DNA of 64,000 bases from Tangfeifania diversioriginum (GTDB lineage: Bacteria; Bacteroidota; Bacteroidia; Bacteroidales; Prolixibacteraceae). Numbering within the stretch: the first letter of the stretch is position 1; each line of letters begins with the position of its first letter. The stretch lies in the NCBI GenBank assembly GCA_945873105.1, contig CAMCBW010000022.1:1-64000 (forward strand), written 5' to 3'. The translations under genes were made by a program, and so were the position numbers. Under the pieces are notes generated by a model that had not been told where the DNA came from, did not search any database, and saw only the letters and a program-made list of their open reading frames with translations. Shown one piece after another: positions 1-7,897 of this stretch.

Positions 1-45
1 AAAGAAATTGCATCGAATCAAAATAAAACATCAAAATGAGATAAC

Positions 46-471
46 ATGATTAGGAAGCGAGAGGAAAAAGATACTGATGAGATAATGAATGTTTGGTACC
101 AGGCATCAAGTTTAGCTCATCCATTTCTAGAAGCTGATTATGTAGAAAAAGCAAAGAAGGATTTGAGAGATGTTTATATTCCAAATACAGAGACTTGGGT
201 TTACGAAGAAAATTCTTCTGTAATTGGCTTTATTAGTATGATAGGCAATGAGATCGGGGGACTATTTGTATTACCAAATAAACACTTTAAAGGAGTTGGG
301 ACACAACTGGTAAATTTTATCAAGGAATTTCACGTTGAATTGGAGGTGGAAGTTTTTGAAAGAAATGCTATCGGTAGAGCATTTTATGAAAAATATGGTT
401 TCTTGCAGATAGGAAGATATTATCATACAGAAAGTAACAATGATATATTAAGACTACACTACAATGATTGA
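46..471 (+). CDS. GNAT family N-acetyltransferase
   Basis: A 141-residue single-domain GNAT acetyltransferase, expected to move an acetyl group from acetyl-CoA to an amine; the substrate is unknown. The acetyl-CoA loop is visible around residues 71-88 (GGLFVLP followed by HFKGVGTQL, the family's R/Q-x-x-G-x-G/A pattern). The C-terminal NAIGRAFYEKYGF segment (about 106-118) carries the usual acid tyrosine. There is no signal peptide, so it is cytoplasmic. Length and layout resemble stand-alone proteins of the YjaB/RimI type. It starts at an ATG 45 bases into the window. It stands alone on the plus strand and is followed at once by an attC-like hairpin, so it may be a gene cassette. The family call is secure and the substrate is open. 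Confidence 0.88.
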   Translation: MIRKREEKDTDEIMNVWYQASSLAHPFLEADYVEKAKKDLRDVYIPNTETWVYEENSSVIGFISMIGNEIGGLFVLPNKHFKGVGTQLVNFIKEFHVELEVEVFERNAIGRAFYEKYGFLQIGRYYHTESNNDILRLHYND

Positions 472-479
472 AAAGCATA

Positions 480-616
480 CGTACAACAGCGCATATCGCT
501 TATGGCTGGGGTTTTAGTGATTTCTGAAAGTTCGTTATTTTAATTAACTTAGTACCTGTAAAGAAAGATACAGCTCCGAAATCCGCCACAAGCCATATGC
601 GCAAACCGCTGTCAGC
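480..616. repeat. attC-like imperfect inverted repeat after the GNAT gene
   Basis: Two long arms face each other across about 75 bases. The left arm at 484-509 contains GCGCATATCGCTTATGGC. The right arm at 583-616 contains CCGCCACAAGCCATATGCGC. Reading the right arm on the other strand gives the left arm with about three mismatches in 20 positions. ACAGCG at 486-491 is mirrored by CGCTGT at 607-612. A long imperfect hairpin directly behind a small promoterless acetyltransferase gene is the arrangement of integron cassette recombination sites, and similar elements recur in Bacteroidota. No canonical RYYYAAC/GTTRRRY core is clear, so this is a resemblance only. Confidence 0.4.
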
Positions 617-626
617 CTTTAGCTCC

Positions 627-1790
627 CTACCTCAATAGTGCAGTCGCACACCACAGCAATGGTGCCTGGCCATGAAGGTCCCCGACGATCCGTTTGCGTT
701 GAAGGTAGTAGTCGTGGTCGTTTTTGATATTGGTCCCTTCGCAAACTTCGGTTAACTCATCTTCTGCATTGATGTACCCGGTAAGCGCCAACCACCCTTT
801 GCGGGCTGCTGCTCCATAAATTTTCTTGTCCAGCCAGCCATTTTTCACCCCGGTGATCATGGCATAGGTAAACATGGCGGTACCGGAGGTCTCTTTCCAC
901 GCAGCCGGGTCATCGATCAGCTGACGCCACATGCCGTCCGGTTCCTGGTATTTCAACAGGGAGGCCATCATTTTGTGATACCCAGCCATGATTTTAGCCC
1001 TGTCGGGATGGTTTTTTGGCAAACTGCGCAAGATTTCGGCCATACCGGCAGCCATCCAGCCATTGCCGCGGCCCCAGCTGAAATGGGTATCCGGAGAGTG
1101 GTAAAAAAGCCCGTTCTCCAGTTGAATTTTGTCGAGGTAGAGCACCATCTCTTTGGCAGCCCTGTCGATGTACATCCGGTCACCGGTTACCCTGAATGCC
1201 TGTGCCTGGACGGCAGTTATCATGAACATGTCGTCGATCCAGATGCGGGTCTGCCACGAGTAACCCTGATCGGCCCACTCCCTGGCCTCCTTCGTGGCAT
1301 TTTCGGGAAGCTTCCACTGGGTATCAGCATACATCAGTCCAAGATCAAGGTATTTCTGCTGTTTGGTTTGCAGGTACAATTCGAGCGGGACTGCGCCGAA
1401 AACGTTGTTGTCTACATGATTGGGCTTTGGCTGGAGATTCTTTTCACTATCAAAAAGGGGTGAGAACCGGGCTTCAAACCGATTAAAAAGCGGTTGGTTT
1501 TTGGTCACTTCGGCAAACCACATGCCTCCCAGCCAGGCACATACATCGGGATAGGTGATTTGGGTGGGAGGTGTGGCTGGACGTGTATTTCCGTATCGGG
1601 AGTGACTGGTCTTCAGAAACTTCTCTGCTATCCGGGTGCCAATTTCCACGGGAGATTTATGGGCCGGCCAGTTTTTCAGGTCGTCAGGTTTTTGTTTGGC
1701 CTGGGTGGACAGGCAAAAAGTTGACAGCAAAAGGATGGAAATCTGTAAACGTACTGTCTGTGTGAAGAAAGAAGAAATTTTCGAGTTCAT
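627..1790 (-). CDS. Secreted GH105-type unsaturated glycuronyl hydrolase
   Basis: A 387-residue protein of the GH88/GH105 (alpha/alpha)6-barrel group, like unsaturated rhamnogalacturonyl hydrolase YteR. These enzymes remove the 4,5-unsaturated uronic acid left by pectin or other polysaccharide lyases by hydrating its double bond. A signal peptide covers about residues 1-31, ending near TQA. Family hallmarks are TYPDVCAWLGG near residue 80, WIDDMFM near 187 (containing the acidic pair used in catalysis) and WGRGNGW near 240, followed by SGTAMF. Length is normal for the family. It is not linked to a lyase in this window. The family is confident; the rhamnogalacturonan substrate is inferred from the family. 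Confidence 0.85.
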   Translation of the reverse strand: MNSKISSFFTQTVRLQISILLLSTFCLSTQAKQKPDDLKNWPAHKSPVEIGTRIAEKFLKTSHSRYGNTRPATPPTQITYPDVCAWLGGMWFAEVTKNQPLFNRFEARFSPLFDSEKNLQPKPNHVDNNVFGAVPLELYLQTKQQKYLDLGLMYADTQWKLPENATKEAREWADQGYSWQTRIWIDDMFMITAVQAQAFRVTGDRMYIDRAAKEMVLYLDKIQLENGLFYHSPDTHFSWGRGNGWMAAGMAEILRSLPKNHPDRAKIMAGYHKMMASLLKYQEPDGMWRQLIDDPAAWKETSGTAMFTYAMITGVKNGWLDKKIYGAAARKGWLALTGYINAEDELTEVCEGTNIKNDHDYYLQRKRIVGDLHGQAPLLWCATALLR

Positions 1791-1811
1791 ATTCTGTTCA
1801 ATTACAATTTA

Positions 1812-2315
1812 TTAGAAAAATAATTGTTCAATTGTTTTCATGGGAAGAAACATCTTACCATTGTCGGGAAGCTTGATAAAGCCATATTTTTCATAGAAAT
1901 CCACTGCTTCTTTGTCCAATGGATCTACTATTACTGCAAATGAACCGATAATTTTTGAGGTGCTGTAACATCGGCTCAAGGCATCAAACAGCAACAATCT
2001 CCCGGCACCTTGTCTCTGATAATCAATGCTTACAGCCAACCTGCCCAATAATGTTGCAGGTATATTTTTGTAGGATTGTGGTAATTTATCCCTCATGATT
2101 GAAGGGATAAGGTTAAGTGCGACACTGTTGTTTGATAGTGTGTAATACCCTGTTATTAAGTTGCTTTCATGGGTAGTCATGACAAAGCAAGCCGAAAGTT
2201 TGCGTTTTACATCCTGAGTTGCCTGACTTTTCAAGTAGTTATCCAATGACTCTTTGCCACAAAAAAAGTCTTCCCGGTTATGGCTTGAATTCAGCCTTTC
2301 GGTTAAAAAGCTCAC
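1812..2315 (-). CDS. GNAT toxin of a TacT-type toxin-antitoxin pair
   Basis: A 167-residue GNAT protein of the TacT/AtaT/KacT toxin class. Members acetylate the amino acid on charged tRNA and so block translation. Seen here are the N-terminal motif with FFCGKESLDNYL near residue 18, the acetyl-CoA loop LLGRLAVSIDYQRQGAG near 90-106, and the C-terminal VDFYEKYGFIKL with the conserved tyrosine, followed by the FLPMKTI ending common to these toxins. The start is a GTG at 2315 that overlaps the antitoxin stop codon (GTGA, 2312-2315), which indicates translational coupling. Family and pairing are secure; the target tRNA cannot be read from sequence. Confidence 0.9.
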   Translation of the reverse strand: MSFLTERLNSSHNREDFFCGKESLDNYLKSQATQDVKRKLSACFVMTTHESNLITGYYTLSNNSVALNLIPSIMRDKLPQSYKNIPATLLGRLAVSIDYQRQGAGRLLLFDALSRCYSTSKIIGSFAVIVDPLDKEAVDFYEKYGFIKLPDNGKMFLPMKTIEQLFF

Positions 2316-2599
2316 TTTCCAAGTGCTTTTTTGTATTCAAGCGAAGCCGATAGTAATTTTTCGTTTGGATGAGGTGGTTCCATCAAAGCATCGAAGAAAA
2401 TAGCGCAATCCCTCTCGGAAGAGAGAAAAGACTCTCTTTGTTGAATAATTTGAATTGCTTTTTCCTGGACGGATAAGATAACGAAATCTGTCAGATTCCG
2501 ATAACCGCCAATGGCAGCGGCACGTTCAAACAATTGCTTTTGTTCAATTGGTAAACGTGTGTCAAATCTTGCCTTCGGGGATTCTGCCTTTGTTTTCAT
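2312..2599 (-). CDS. DUF1778 ribbon-helix-helix antitoxin
   Basis: A 95-residue antitoxin of the TacA/DUF1778 family. Residues about 10-50 (ARFDTRLPIEQKQLFERAAA, then IGGYRNLTDFVILSV) form the ribbon-helix-helix DNA-binding part. The C-terminal tail, about residues 60-95, should wrap round and neutralise the GNAT toxin encoded immediately downstream. The ATG at 2599 lies 28 bases from a perfect inverted repeat at 2627-2643 that probably serves as the autoregulatory operator. The toxin gene begins inside its stop codon. Confidence 0.9.
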   Translation of the reverse strand: MKTKAESPKARFDTRLPIEQKQLFERAAAIGGYRNLTDFVILSVQEKAIQIIQQRESFLSSERDCAIFFDALMEPPHPNEKLLSASLEYKKALGK

Positions 2600-2620
2600 G
2601 ATATTTCTTCTGTATTACGA

Positions 2621-2649
2621 CAAATATACGGAAAATGTCCGTACAAAAA
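2621..2649 (-). promoter_or_regulatory. Operator and promoter of the toxin-antitoxin operon
   Basis: Read on the minus strand, TATATTTG (complement of 2621-2628) fits the Bacteroidota -7 box TAnnTTTG. A TTTG-containing T-run lies at 2644-2649, with a spacer of 15 bases that is shorter than usual. Between and overlapping these boxes is a perfect inverted repeat, TACGGA-aaatg-TCCGTA, at 2627-2643. A palindrome sitting across the promoter of a ribbon-helix-helix antitoxin is the expected autorepression site. Confidence 0.5.
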
Positions 2650-2824
2650 GAATGAACTGACAATTTTATTGCAGGGTTCATGGCCATCGAAATAAGAGGT
2701 ACCAAACAAAGGTAAATAAATCATATTGGTGATGACGCGCAATTATGTAGTTTATCCTGCCATTAATGGCCACAAAGAAAAACAAAGCTGAGCTTTTAAA
2801 ATTTCTTTTTATTTCAACCTGTTT

Positions 2825-3856
2825 CTATTGATTGATACTCAGATGCACATATTTGATCTTCTCCCGGTTCCAGGTGTAGGTGAGGTGAACGGTCCCGTCG
2901 GATCCCTGGATGATGGCGGGATAGCTGAATTCGCCCTTGGGTTGGTCTTCCAATATTATCAGGTCACTCCATGTTTTCCCATCAGGGGAAATTAAAACCG
3001 AAAGCTTGTTCCTGCCTTTCTCTATCGGATTGCAGATCAGCAGCTGGGTGCCATCTTTGAGTGTGACCGCATCCAGTCCCGAATTGTTGTTGGGCAGGTT
3101 GGTCAGTTGCATCGGACTCCAGCTTTTCCCCTGGTCGGACGACCAGCTTTCTGCCACTCTTTTCTCCTTGGTACGGCAGAGCAGTTGGATTTTTCCATCG
3201 TTGTGGAAGAGGATGGTAGGTTGGATGGCGTTGATGCCGTTGTTGTCGATTTCGGTTTTCTGCCAGTTGTTCAGCTCCTGGTCGGAGGACTCCATGTAAA
3301 CGGTCCAGTTTTGTTTGGTCTCCACGCTGGTAGGGTAGAGGATGGTTCCCTCTTTCAGTCGCTCGGGCTTGTTCTTGATGGGACCCAATAGCTTACCAGG
3401 AATCCTCTGGGCTACCGACCAGCTCTTCCCCTGGTCGGTTGAAATCTTGTACATTCCCCACCACTCCCTTGGGTTGATCCCCACTTTGTAATAGAGCAGG
3501 ATGTCGCCATTGTCGCGTTTGAAAAGGACCGGGTTCCAGCAGGCGTAGCGTTTGGTGTCGCTTTCGATGCCATCGGCCACCAGCATGGGAGTGCTCCATT
3601 TCCCTTTGATGCAGGCGGCGGTATAGATGCAGACATCGGGGTTGTTTTCGTGGGTCCCGCCAAACCAGGCCGCCAGCAGTCCATCTTTGGTCTCCACGAT
3701 GGTAGAGGCATGGCAGGAGGGGAAGGGGGCGGATTCGTAAATGAATTCGGAGGCGATCACCTTTGCGGTGAGTTTGGCGGGGGAGGCGCCCTGCACAAAG
3801 GCAGAAGCCAGGATGGCAAGCATTACCACCAGTGATAACTTTTGTAGGATCTTCAT
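2825..3856 (-). CDS. Secreted Asp-box (BNR) sialidase-like hydrolase
   Basis: A 343-residue exported beta-propeller protein of the BNR_2/sialidase superfamily. A signal peptide begins at the ATG at 3856 (MKILQKLSLVVMLAILASAF), which is preferred over a start 12 codons upstream. The first blade has SCHASTIVETKDG and AAWFGG. Asp-box motifs (S-x-D-x-G-x-x-W) appear as STDQGKSW, SSDQGKSW and SPDGKTW. Such proteins in Bacteroidota are annotated exo-alpha-sialidase, but the arginine triad of true sialidases cannot be confirmed by eye and many relatives act on other sugars. It stands alone between the toxin-antitoxin pair and a repeat-rich gap. Confidence 0.72.
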   Translation of the reverse strand: MKILQKLSLVVMLAILASAFVQGASPAKLTAKVIASEFIYESAPFPSCHASTIVETKDGLLAAWFGGTHENNPDVCIYTAACIKGKWSTPMLVADGIESDTKRYACWNPVLFKRDNGDILLYYKVGINPREWWGMYKISTDQGKSWSVAQRIPGKLLGPIKNKPERLKEGTILYPTSVETKQNWTVYMESSDQELNNWQKTEIDNNGINAIQPTILFHNDGKIQLLCRTKEKRVAESWSSDQGKSWSPMQLTNLPNNNSGLDAVTLKDGTQLLICNPIEKGRNKLSVLISPDGKTWSDLIILEDQPKGEFSYPAIIQGSDGTVHLTYTWNREKIKYVHLSINQ

Positions 3857-4086
3857 GGCAAATGTAGTTAATAGTTGTAGCAGCAAGACCATGGTTCATT
3901 CGGGTTAACCAGCCGAATTGTGCCGTGGAATATTCATTCAAATATACAAGTTGAAATTTGAATAAAGAAGGTTAATCTGAGAATGATGGGTAAACCTTTG
4001 TAAATTACAGGTAAAAGAGTTTCTTGAACGTACGCTCCTTTTCGGAGGAGGTATTTGATTGTCAACTTCCCGAAAAGTAAAATTGT

Positions 4087-4311
4087 AATTACAGAATGCA
4101 TACTTACATCGATAGAATGTATAATTACATATTCAAATGTGATAATTACATTGGCAGAATAAATAAATAAGATAGCATATATGATATTTACTTTGGCAGA
4201 TTACAATAATACAATTATAGAATCGATAATTACATGTAGATATATTATAATTACCATTGCAGAATTAATAATTACGTGGTAGAATTGTTAATTGTTATGA
4301 TGAATTGACAG
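4087..4311. repeat. 21-bp periodic AT-rich array
   Basis: The hexamer AATTAC or a close variant recurs at 4102, 4123, 4144, 4186, 4207, 4228, 4249 and 4270, with weaker forms at 4165 and 4291. All are exact multiples of 21 bases apart; the first copy at 4087 is 15 bases before the next. The approximate unit is AATTACATnGGCAGAATnnAT, and individual units diverge strongly. A 21-base period equals two helical turns, so every copy faces the same side of the DNA. No protein or RNA role is evident. Confidence 0.6.
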
Positions 4312-4506
4312 TCGAGGGTGTCTACAAAACACTTTGATTGCCTGGCTTTGCAATGTCGTCAGCCATGGCCGATATTTTAACCCCGGGATTTATCCCAAGG
4401 TTAACGAACACCATGAACCCCTCGTGCCGTAGGTACCACAGCGCGAATCCTGAATAAAACGGATGTAAGTAACCAAATCCTCCTCTTCTATCATAATTTG
4501 ACCTTT

Positions 4507-4622
4507 CCGTCCGATACAATCCTACCTGCATCTTCCAAAATTAGCGCGCGGACGGTTTTTCCTCTGCCTCTGCATACCCGGGGTTTCACCCCGGGCTACC
4601 CACATTTCGCCACTACGTGGCG
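4507..4622. repeat. Hairpin module, copy A
   Basis: The module starts with a segment bounded by CCGTCCG (4507-4513) and its complement CGGACGG (4549-4555). It continues to a CCCGGGG...CCCCGGG hairpin (4577-4595), a CTACCCACATTT linker and a second hairpin, CGCCAC-TAC-GTGGCG (4608-4622). The same order recurs 233 bases downstream as copy B. The linker is shared with the intergenic elements near 18.4 and 36.5 kb. Confidence 0.65.
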
Positions 4623-4739
4623 CAACCCCCTCTTCTTGTGACATCACCCTCGCCCCCAACTCCCCGCTATCATTTTTCCATCATTTCAGTCTCTCCGTCA
4701 TTATTCCGTCATTCTCCATCTTTCCGCCATTCATTTCTT

Positions 4740-4866
4740 CCGTCCGAAGCAATCCTACCTTCATCTTCCAACATTTGTGCGCGGACGGTGGCCTCCCGCA
4801 TTACGTTACCCGGGGTTCCGCTGCGCTCCACCCCGGGCTACAAACATATAACCCCTCCGGGGTAAC
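4740..4866. repeat. Hairpin module, copy B
   Basis: This is a direct repeat of the module at 4507-4622. CCGTCCG (4740-4746) and CGGACGG (4782-4788) bound a segment that matches copy A over about 50 bases with few changes. A longer CCCGGGG...CCCCGGG hairpin (4809-4837), a CTACAAACAT linker and a CCCC-TCC-GGGG hairpin (4852-4862) follow. Second hairpin and linker differ between the copies while the order is kept. Confidence 0.65.
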
Positions 4867-4947
4867 GAGCGCTTCTTTCCATAATCTCCGTTTCCCCGTT
4901 TCATTTCTTCCATCTGGGTTCCCAAATCCCTCAGTCCCCCAGTTTTT

Positions 4948-5110
4948 CCTCCCCGTTTCAATTCTTCCTTCCGTCCCTAAGTCTCCAGGTCCCTCAGTCT
5001 CTAAGTCTTTCCTCCCCGTTTCAATTCTTCCTTCCGTCCCACCGTCCCTAAGTCTCCAAGTCCCCCAGTCCCCCAGTCTTTCCTCCCCGTTTCAATTCTT
5101 CCTTCCGTCC
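4948..5110. repeat. Pyrimidine-rich direct repeats
   Basis: A 29-base unit beginning CCTCCCCGTTTCAATTC and ending CCTTCCGTCC occurs identically at about 4948, 5011 and 5082. The intervening DNA is itself built from AGTCTCCAAGTCCC-like words. The surrounding plus strand from about 4620 to 5200 is almost purine-free. It resembles microsatellite-like intergenic filler. The long open frames across it encode only Ser/Pro-rich repeats and are not genes. Confidence 0.65.
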
Positions 5111-5284
5111 CTCCGTCATTTCTCTCCGTTTCTCCGTTTCCTTGTTTCTCCGATTCCCCGTTTCTCTTTTCATTTCCCCTAGCGATAAAATCCCCCTTTC
5201 CGTCGTCAAAACTGCCCCGATCGTCTATTCTTTTTTCATCTTTTTGGCGGTTGTCGTTCATTCGCTTCAAAATTAGATGAAGCC

Positions 5285-6622
5285 ATGAGAACAAAGACAG
5301 TAAGATTATTTTTGACCACATCGATGCTCCTTGTATTGGGATTTTCCGTGGAGGCCCAAAACAAGGTTTGGAAGCTGGAGGATTGCATCAATTATGCGCT
5401 GGACAAGAATATCCAGATCAAAAAAGCGGACCTCACCAACAGCCAGAACAAACTCTATTCGGACCAGGCGCAGGCCAACAGGCTCCCTTCGCTGAGCGCC
5501 TCGGTGAGTCAGAATTTTAACTGGTACAAGGGTTTTGATGCCAACACCGGACAATTTGGCAGTGGCAGTGGATCGAATAGTTCCAATTACTCAATGAATA
5601 CCAATGTGGTGCTTTTCAACGGGGAGAAGCTGACCAATAAAATCAAACAGGCCTCCATCAACCTGCAAAGCGGCCAGTACTATTCCGAAACAGTGCGGGA
5701 ATCGGTGGGGATCAACATCCTCAATGCCTACCTGCAGGTGCTCTACTCTTACGAAAGTGTCAGCAATGCAAAGAAGCAGATTGAATCGACCACCGAGCAA
5801 TTGGCACTGGCCAAGGAACGGATGGATTTGGGGGTCATCTCCATGGCTGATTACCTGCAGATCAAATCGGAACTGGCCAGCGAGAAATCAACCCTGGCGA
5901 CCACCACCAGTCAGTTGGCCATCAACAAGGTGACGCTGATGCAGCTGATGGAGCTGCCCGTGGATCCCAACTTCGAAATAGGATCCCCCAACCTTGACAG
6001 TCTGCTGCTGACCCCGGCAAAGCCTGATGCGCTGGAAATCTACAAGCTGGCACTGGGTATCAAACCCCAGGTAAAGAATGCGGCACTGAACAAAGAGAGC
6101 GCCAGCCTGAATGTCGACATCGCAAAAGCCGACTATCTTCCCACGCTTTCGATGGGTGCCGGACTCTCCAGCGGTTATTCCAGCCTGACAACCGGTTCCG
6201 GCTATACGGCCCAGCTGCAGAACAAGCTGAATCCTTCCGTGGGCTTCTCGCTCTCTGTTCCCATCTTCCAGAAAAAACAGGTGAAGACCAATGTTAGCCT
6301 GGCCAATATAGCAGTTTCCAATGCCGAACTGGACGAGATCAGTACCAAAAATAACCTGCGCAAGGAGATCGAACAGGCCTGCGCCGATGTGGAAAAGGCA
6401 AAATCAGAATATGTGGCCGGATTGGAACTGATGCAATCCAGCCAGGAGTCGTACGAGGTCACCGATGAAAAATACAAGCAGGGATTGCTCAATTCGGTCG
6501 ATTTCCTGGTGCAGAAAACCAACCTGATCACCTCCGAGAGCAAATTGCTGCAATCGAAATTCAGTCTCGTTTTCAGTTACAAGATCCTGGATTTTTACAA
6601 GGGGGTAGCGCTTTCACTTTAA
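5285..6622 (+). CDS. TolC-family outer membrane efflux protein
   Basis: A 445-residue TolC/OEP-family outer membrane channel. A signal peptide (about residues 1-24, ending VEAQ) is followed by two OEP repeats rich in coiled coil (about 30-215 and 235-440), including the NILNAYLQVLYSYESV helix of the first repeat. It should form the trimeric exit duct for the adaptor and ABC transporter encoded directly downstream. The ATG at 5285 is 50 bases before the end of a gene-poor region. It is the first gene of a six-gene operon ending at 11730. Confidence 0.93.
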   Translation: MRTKTVRLFLTTSMLLVLGFSVEAQNKVWKLEDCINYALDKNIQIKKADLTNSQNKLYSDQAQANRLPSLSASVSQNFNWYKGFDANTGQFGSGSGSNSSNYSMNTNVVLFNGEKLTNKIKQASINLQSGQYYSETVRESVGINILNAYLQVLYSYESVSNAKKQIESTTEQLALAKERMDLGVISMADYLQIKSELASEKSTLATTTSQLAINKVTLMQLMELPVDPNFEIGSPNLDSLLLTPAKPDALEIYKLALGIKPQVKNAALNKESASLNVDIAKADYLPTLSMGAGLSSGYSSLTTGSGYTAQLQNKLNPSVGFSLSVPIFQKKQVKTNVSLANIAVSNAELDEISTKNNLRKEIEQACADVEKAKSEYVAGLELMQSSQESYEVTDEKYKQGLLNSVDFLVQKTNLITSESKLLQSKFSLVFSYKILDFYKGVALSL

Positions 6623-6628
6623 TAAAAA

Positions 6629-6648
6629 GAATTACGAATTACGAATTA
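6629..6648. repeat. Short heptanucleotide repeat in the TolC-adaptor spacer
   Basis: GAATTAC occurs twice in tandem (6629-6635 and 6636-6642), followed by a partial third GAATTA (6643-6648). It sits in the 50-base spacer between the TolC-like gene and the adaptor gene, where it would alter intergenic length if copy number changed. Confidence 0.6.
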
Positions 6649-6672
6649 GAAGGAAATATAAAATACATTACC

Positions 6673-7890
6673 ATGAAAAAGAAATATTTGTACATCGGGT
6701 CAGGTTTGGGATTATTGTTGGTGGGCTTTCTGGCCTTCTGGTTTCTGAGAAGCGCGGAGCAAACCTACACTTTCGAAACAGTGAAAGTAGGGAAAGGAAC
6801 GATCAGCAATACAGTAACGGCTACCGGGACGCTTGAGGCCATCAAGACAGTTTCGGTGGGTACCCAGGTCTCGGGCGTTATTGAGAAAATCTATGTGGAT
6901 TTCAACTCCCTGGTCAAGAAGGGGCAGTTGCTGGCACAACTTGACGAAACTCCGCTGCTGGCCCAGCTGGATCAGTCCAAATCCTCGGTGGATATGGCGG
7001 AAGCTCAGGTGAAATACCAGAAGGCAACCTACGAGCGCTACAAGGCGCTGATTGCAAAGAAATTGATCGCGCAATCCGATTTTGATCTGGCTGAATACAA
7101 TTACAACAATGCGCAAGCTTCGCTGAAAAATGCCAAATCGGTCTACGACAAGAACCGGATCAATCTATCCTATGCGCGGATCTATTCCCCCATCGATGGA
7201 ATTATCCTCAACCGGGCGGTCGATGAAGGCCAGACCGTGGCAGCAAGTTTCAATACACCGACCCTCTTTACCATCGCCAACGATCTGACCCAAATGCAGG
7301 TGGAGGCCAAGATTGACGAGGCCGACATAGGCCAGATCATGATGAATCAGCGTGTTCAGTTTACTGTCGACGCATTTCCAGACCTCAAATTCGCAGGATC
7401 TGTCTCTGAAATAAGGAAACAGCCGGTGGTTACTTCGAATGTGGTCACCTATACCGTGATCATCCAGGCACCCAATCCGGATACCAAACTGATGCCTGGG
7501 ATGACGGCTAGCACCACCATCTACGTCAATGAGAAGGTGGACATCCCGGTGGTTCCTGGTAAGGCCATTCGCTTTGCCCCCGAGGAGACCGTTTACAATT
7601 CCTATTACAAGTCTTTGCCCGCTGAGTCAAGAGGAAAAATGGCGGAGAAGCTCCCTGTAAACAGTGGCGCCAATCCCAAAAGCAGCTTCATCTGGATCAA
7701 AAAAGGGGCTGAGATGGAGCGCATCGAAGTAAAAATTGGGGAGAACGACGGCATCAATTACGAACTGCTTTCGGCGCTGAACCAGGGCGATGAGATCATC
7801 CTCTCCATGACGGCTGTCAAGGCCACAGCCGCCACGAAGGCAGCCGCCAAGAGTCCGTTTATGCCAACGCGTCCGGGACAAAGAAAATAA
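6673..7890 (+). CDS. MacA-like periplasmic adaptor (HlyD/RND family)
   Basis: A 405-residue membrane-fusion protein that should bridge the MacB-type permease and the TolC-like channel across the periplasm. An N-terminal membrane anchor (about residues 5-26) has no lipobox. A split lipoyl/barrel-sandwich domain surrounds an alpha-helical hairpin (about 95-165, with SKSSVDMAEAQVKYQKATYERYK), followed by beta-barrel and membrane-proximal domains. The C-terminal Ala/Lys-rich tail is unstructured. Its stop is 7 bases before the ATPase start. The order TolC, MacA, ATPase, permease defines a MacAB-TolC-type tripartite exporter; the exported compound is unknown. Confidence 0.93.
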   Translation: MKKKYLYIGSGLGLLLVGFLAFWFLRSAEQTYTFETVKVGKGTISNTVTATGTLEAIKTVSVGTQVSGVIEKIYVDFNSLVKKGQLLAQLDETPLLAQLDQSKSSVDMAEAQVKYQKATYERYKALIAKKLIAQSDFDLAEYNYNNAQASLKNAKSVYDKNRINLSYARIYSPIDGIILNRAVDEGQTVAASFNTPTLFTIANDLTQMQVEAKIDEADIGQIMMNQRVQFTVDAFPDLKFAGSVSEIRKQPVVTSNVVTYTVIIQAPNPDTKLMPGMTASTTIYVNEKVDIPVVPGKAIRFAPEETVYNSYYKSLPAESRGKMAEKLPVNSGANPKSSFIWIKKGAEMERIEVKIGENDGINYELLSALNQGDEIILSMTAVKATAATKAAAKSPFMPTRPGQRK

Positions 7891-7897
7891 CAACACG

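Larger units (their letters stand above)
3857..5284. other. Gene-free repeat-rich region
   Basis: About 1.4 kb with no credible gene on either strand. From left to right it holds an AT-rich stretch with nothing recognised (3857-4086), a 21-bp periodic array (4087-4311), two copies of a hairpin-bearing module (4507-4622 and 4740-4866), and a strongly pyrimidine-rich plus strand (about 4620-5200) with 29-bp direct repeats. The last 80 bases precede the efflux operon and contain no clear TAnnTTTG promoter. Confidence 0.7.

Noticed and set aside
975-1463. 162-codon plus-strand open frame
   Set aside because: It is antisense to the GH105 gene, whose motifs are unambiguous.
4087-4311. 21-bp array as a CRISPR or recent satellite
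   Set aside because: Units are contiguous without spacers and too divergent for a recent satellite or a CRISPR.
4322-4531. 69-codon minus-strand open frame (MQVGLYRTERSNYDRR...)
   Set aside because: Its start region is the hairpin-module repeat of copy A, also present in copy B. There is no family match or clear ribosome site, so it is probably a translation of repeat DNA.
4948-5110. Three 29-base identical repeats separated by 34 and 42 bases, resembling a short CRISPR array
   Set aside because: The repeats are low-complexity pyrimidine DNA, the spacers are themselves related repeats, only three copies exist and no cas gene is present.
4775-5182. 135-codon plus-strand open frame rich in Ser, Pro and Phe
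   Set aside because: It translates the pyrimidine-rich repeats; the length comes from lack of purine-containing stop codons.
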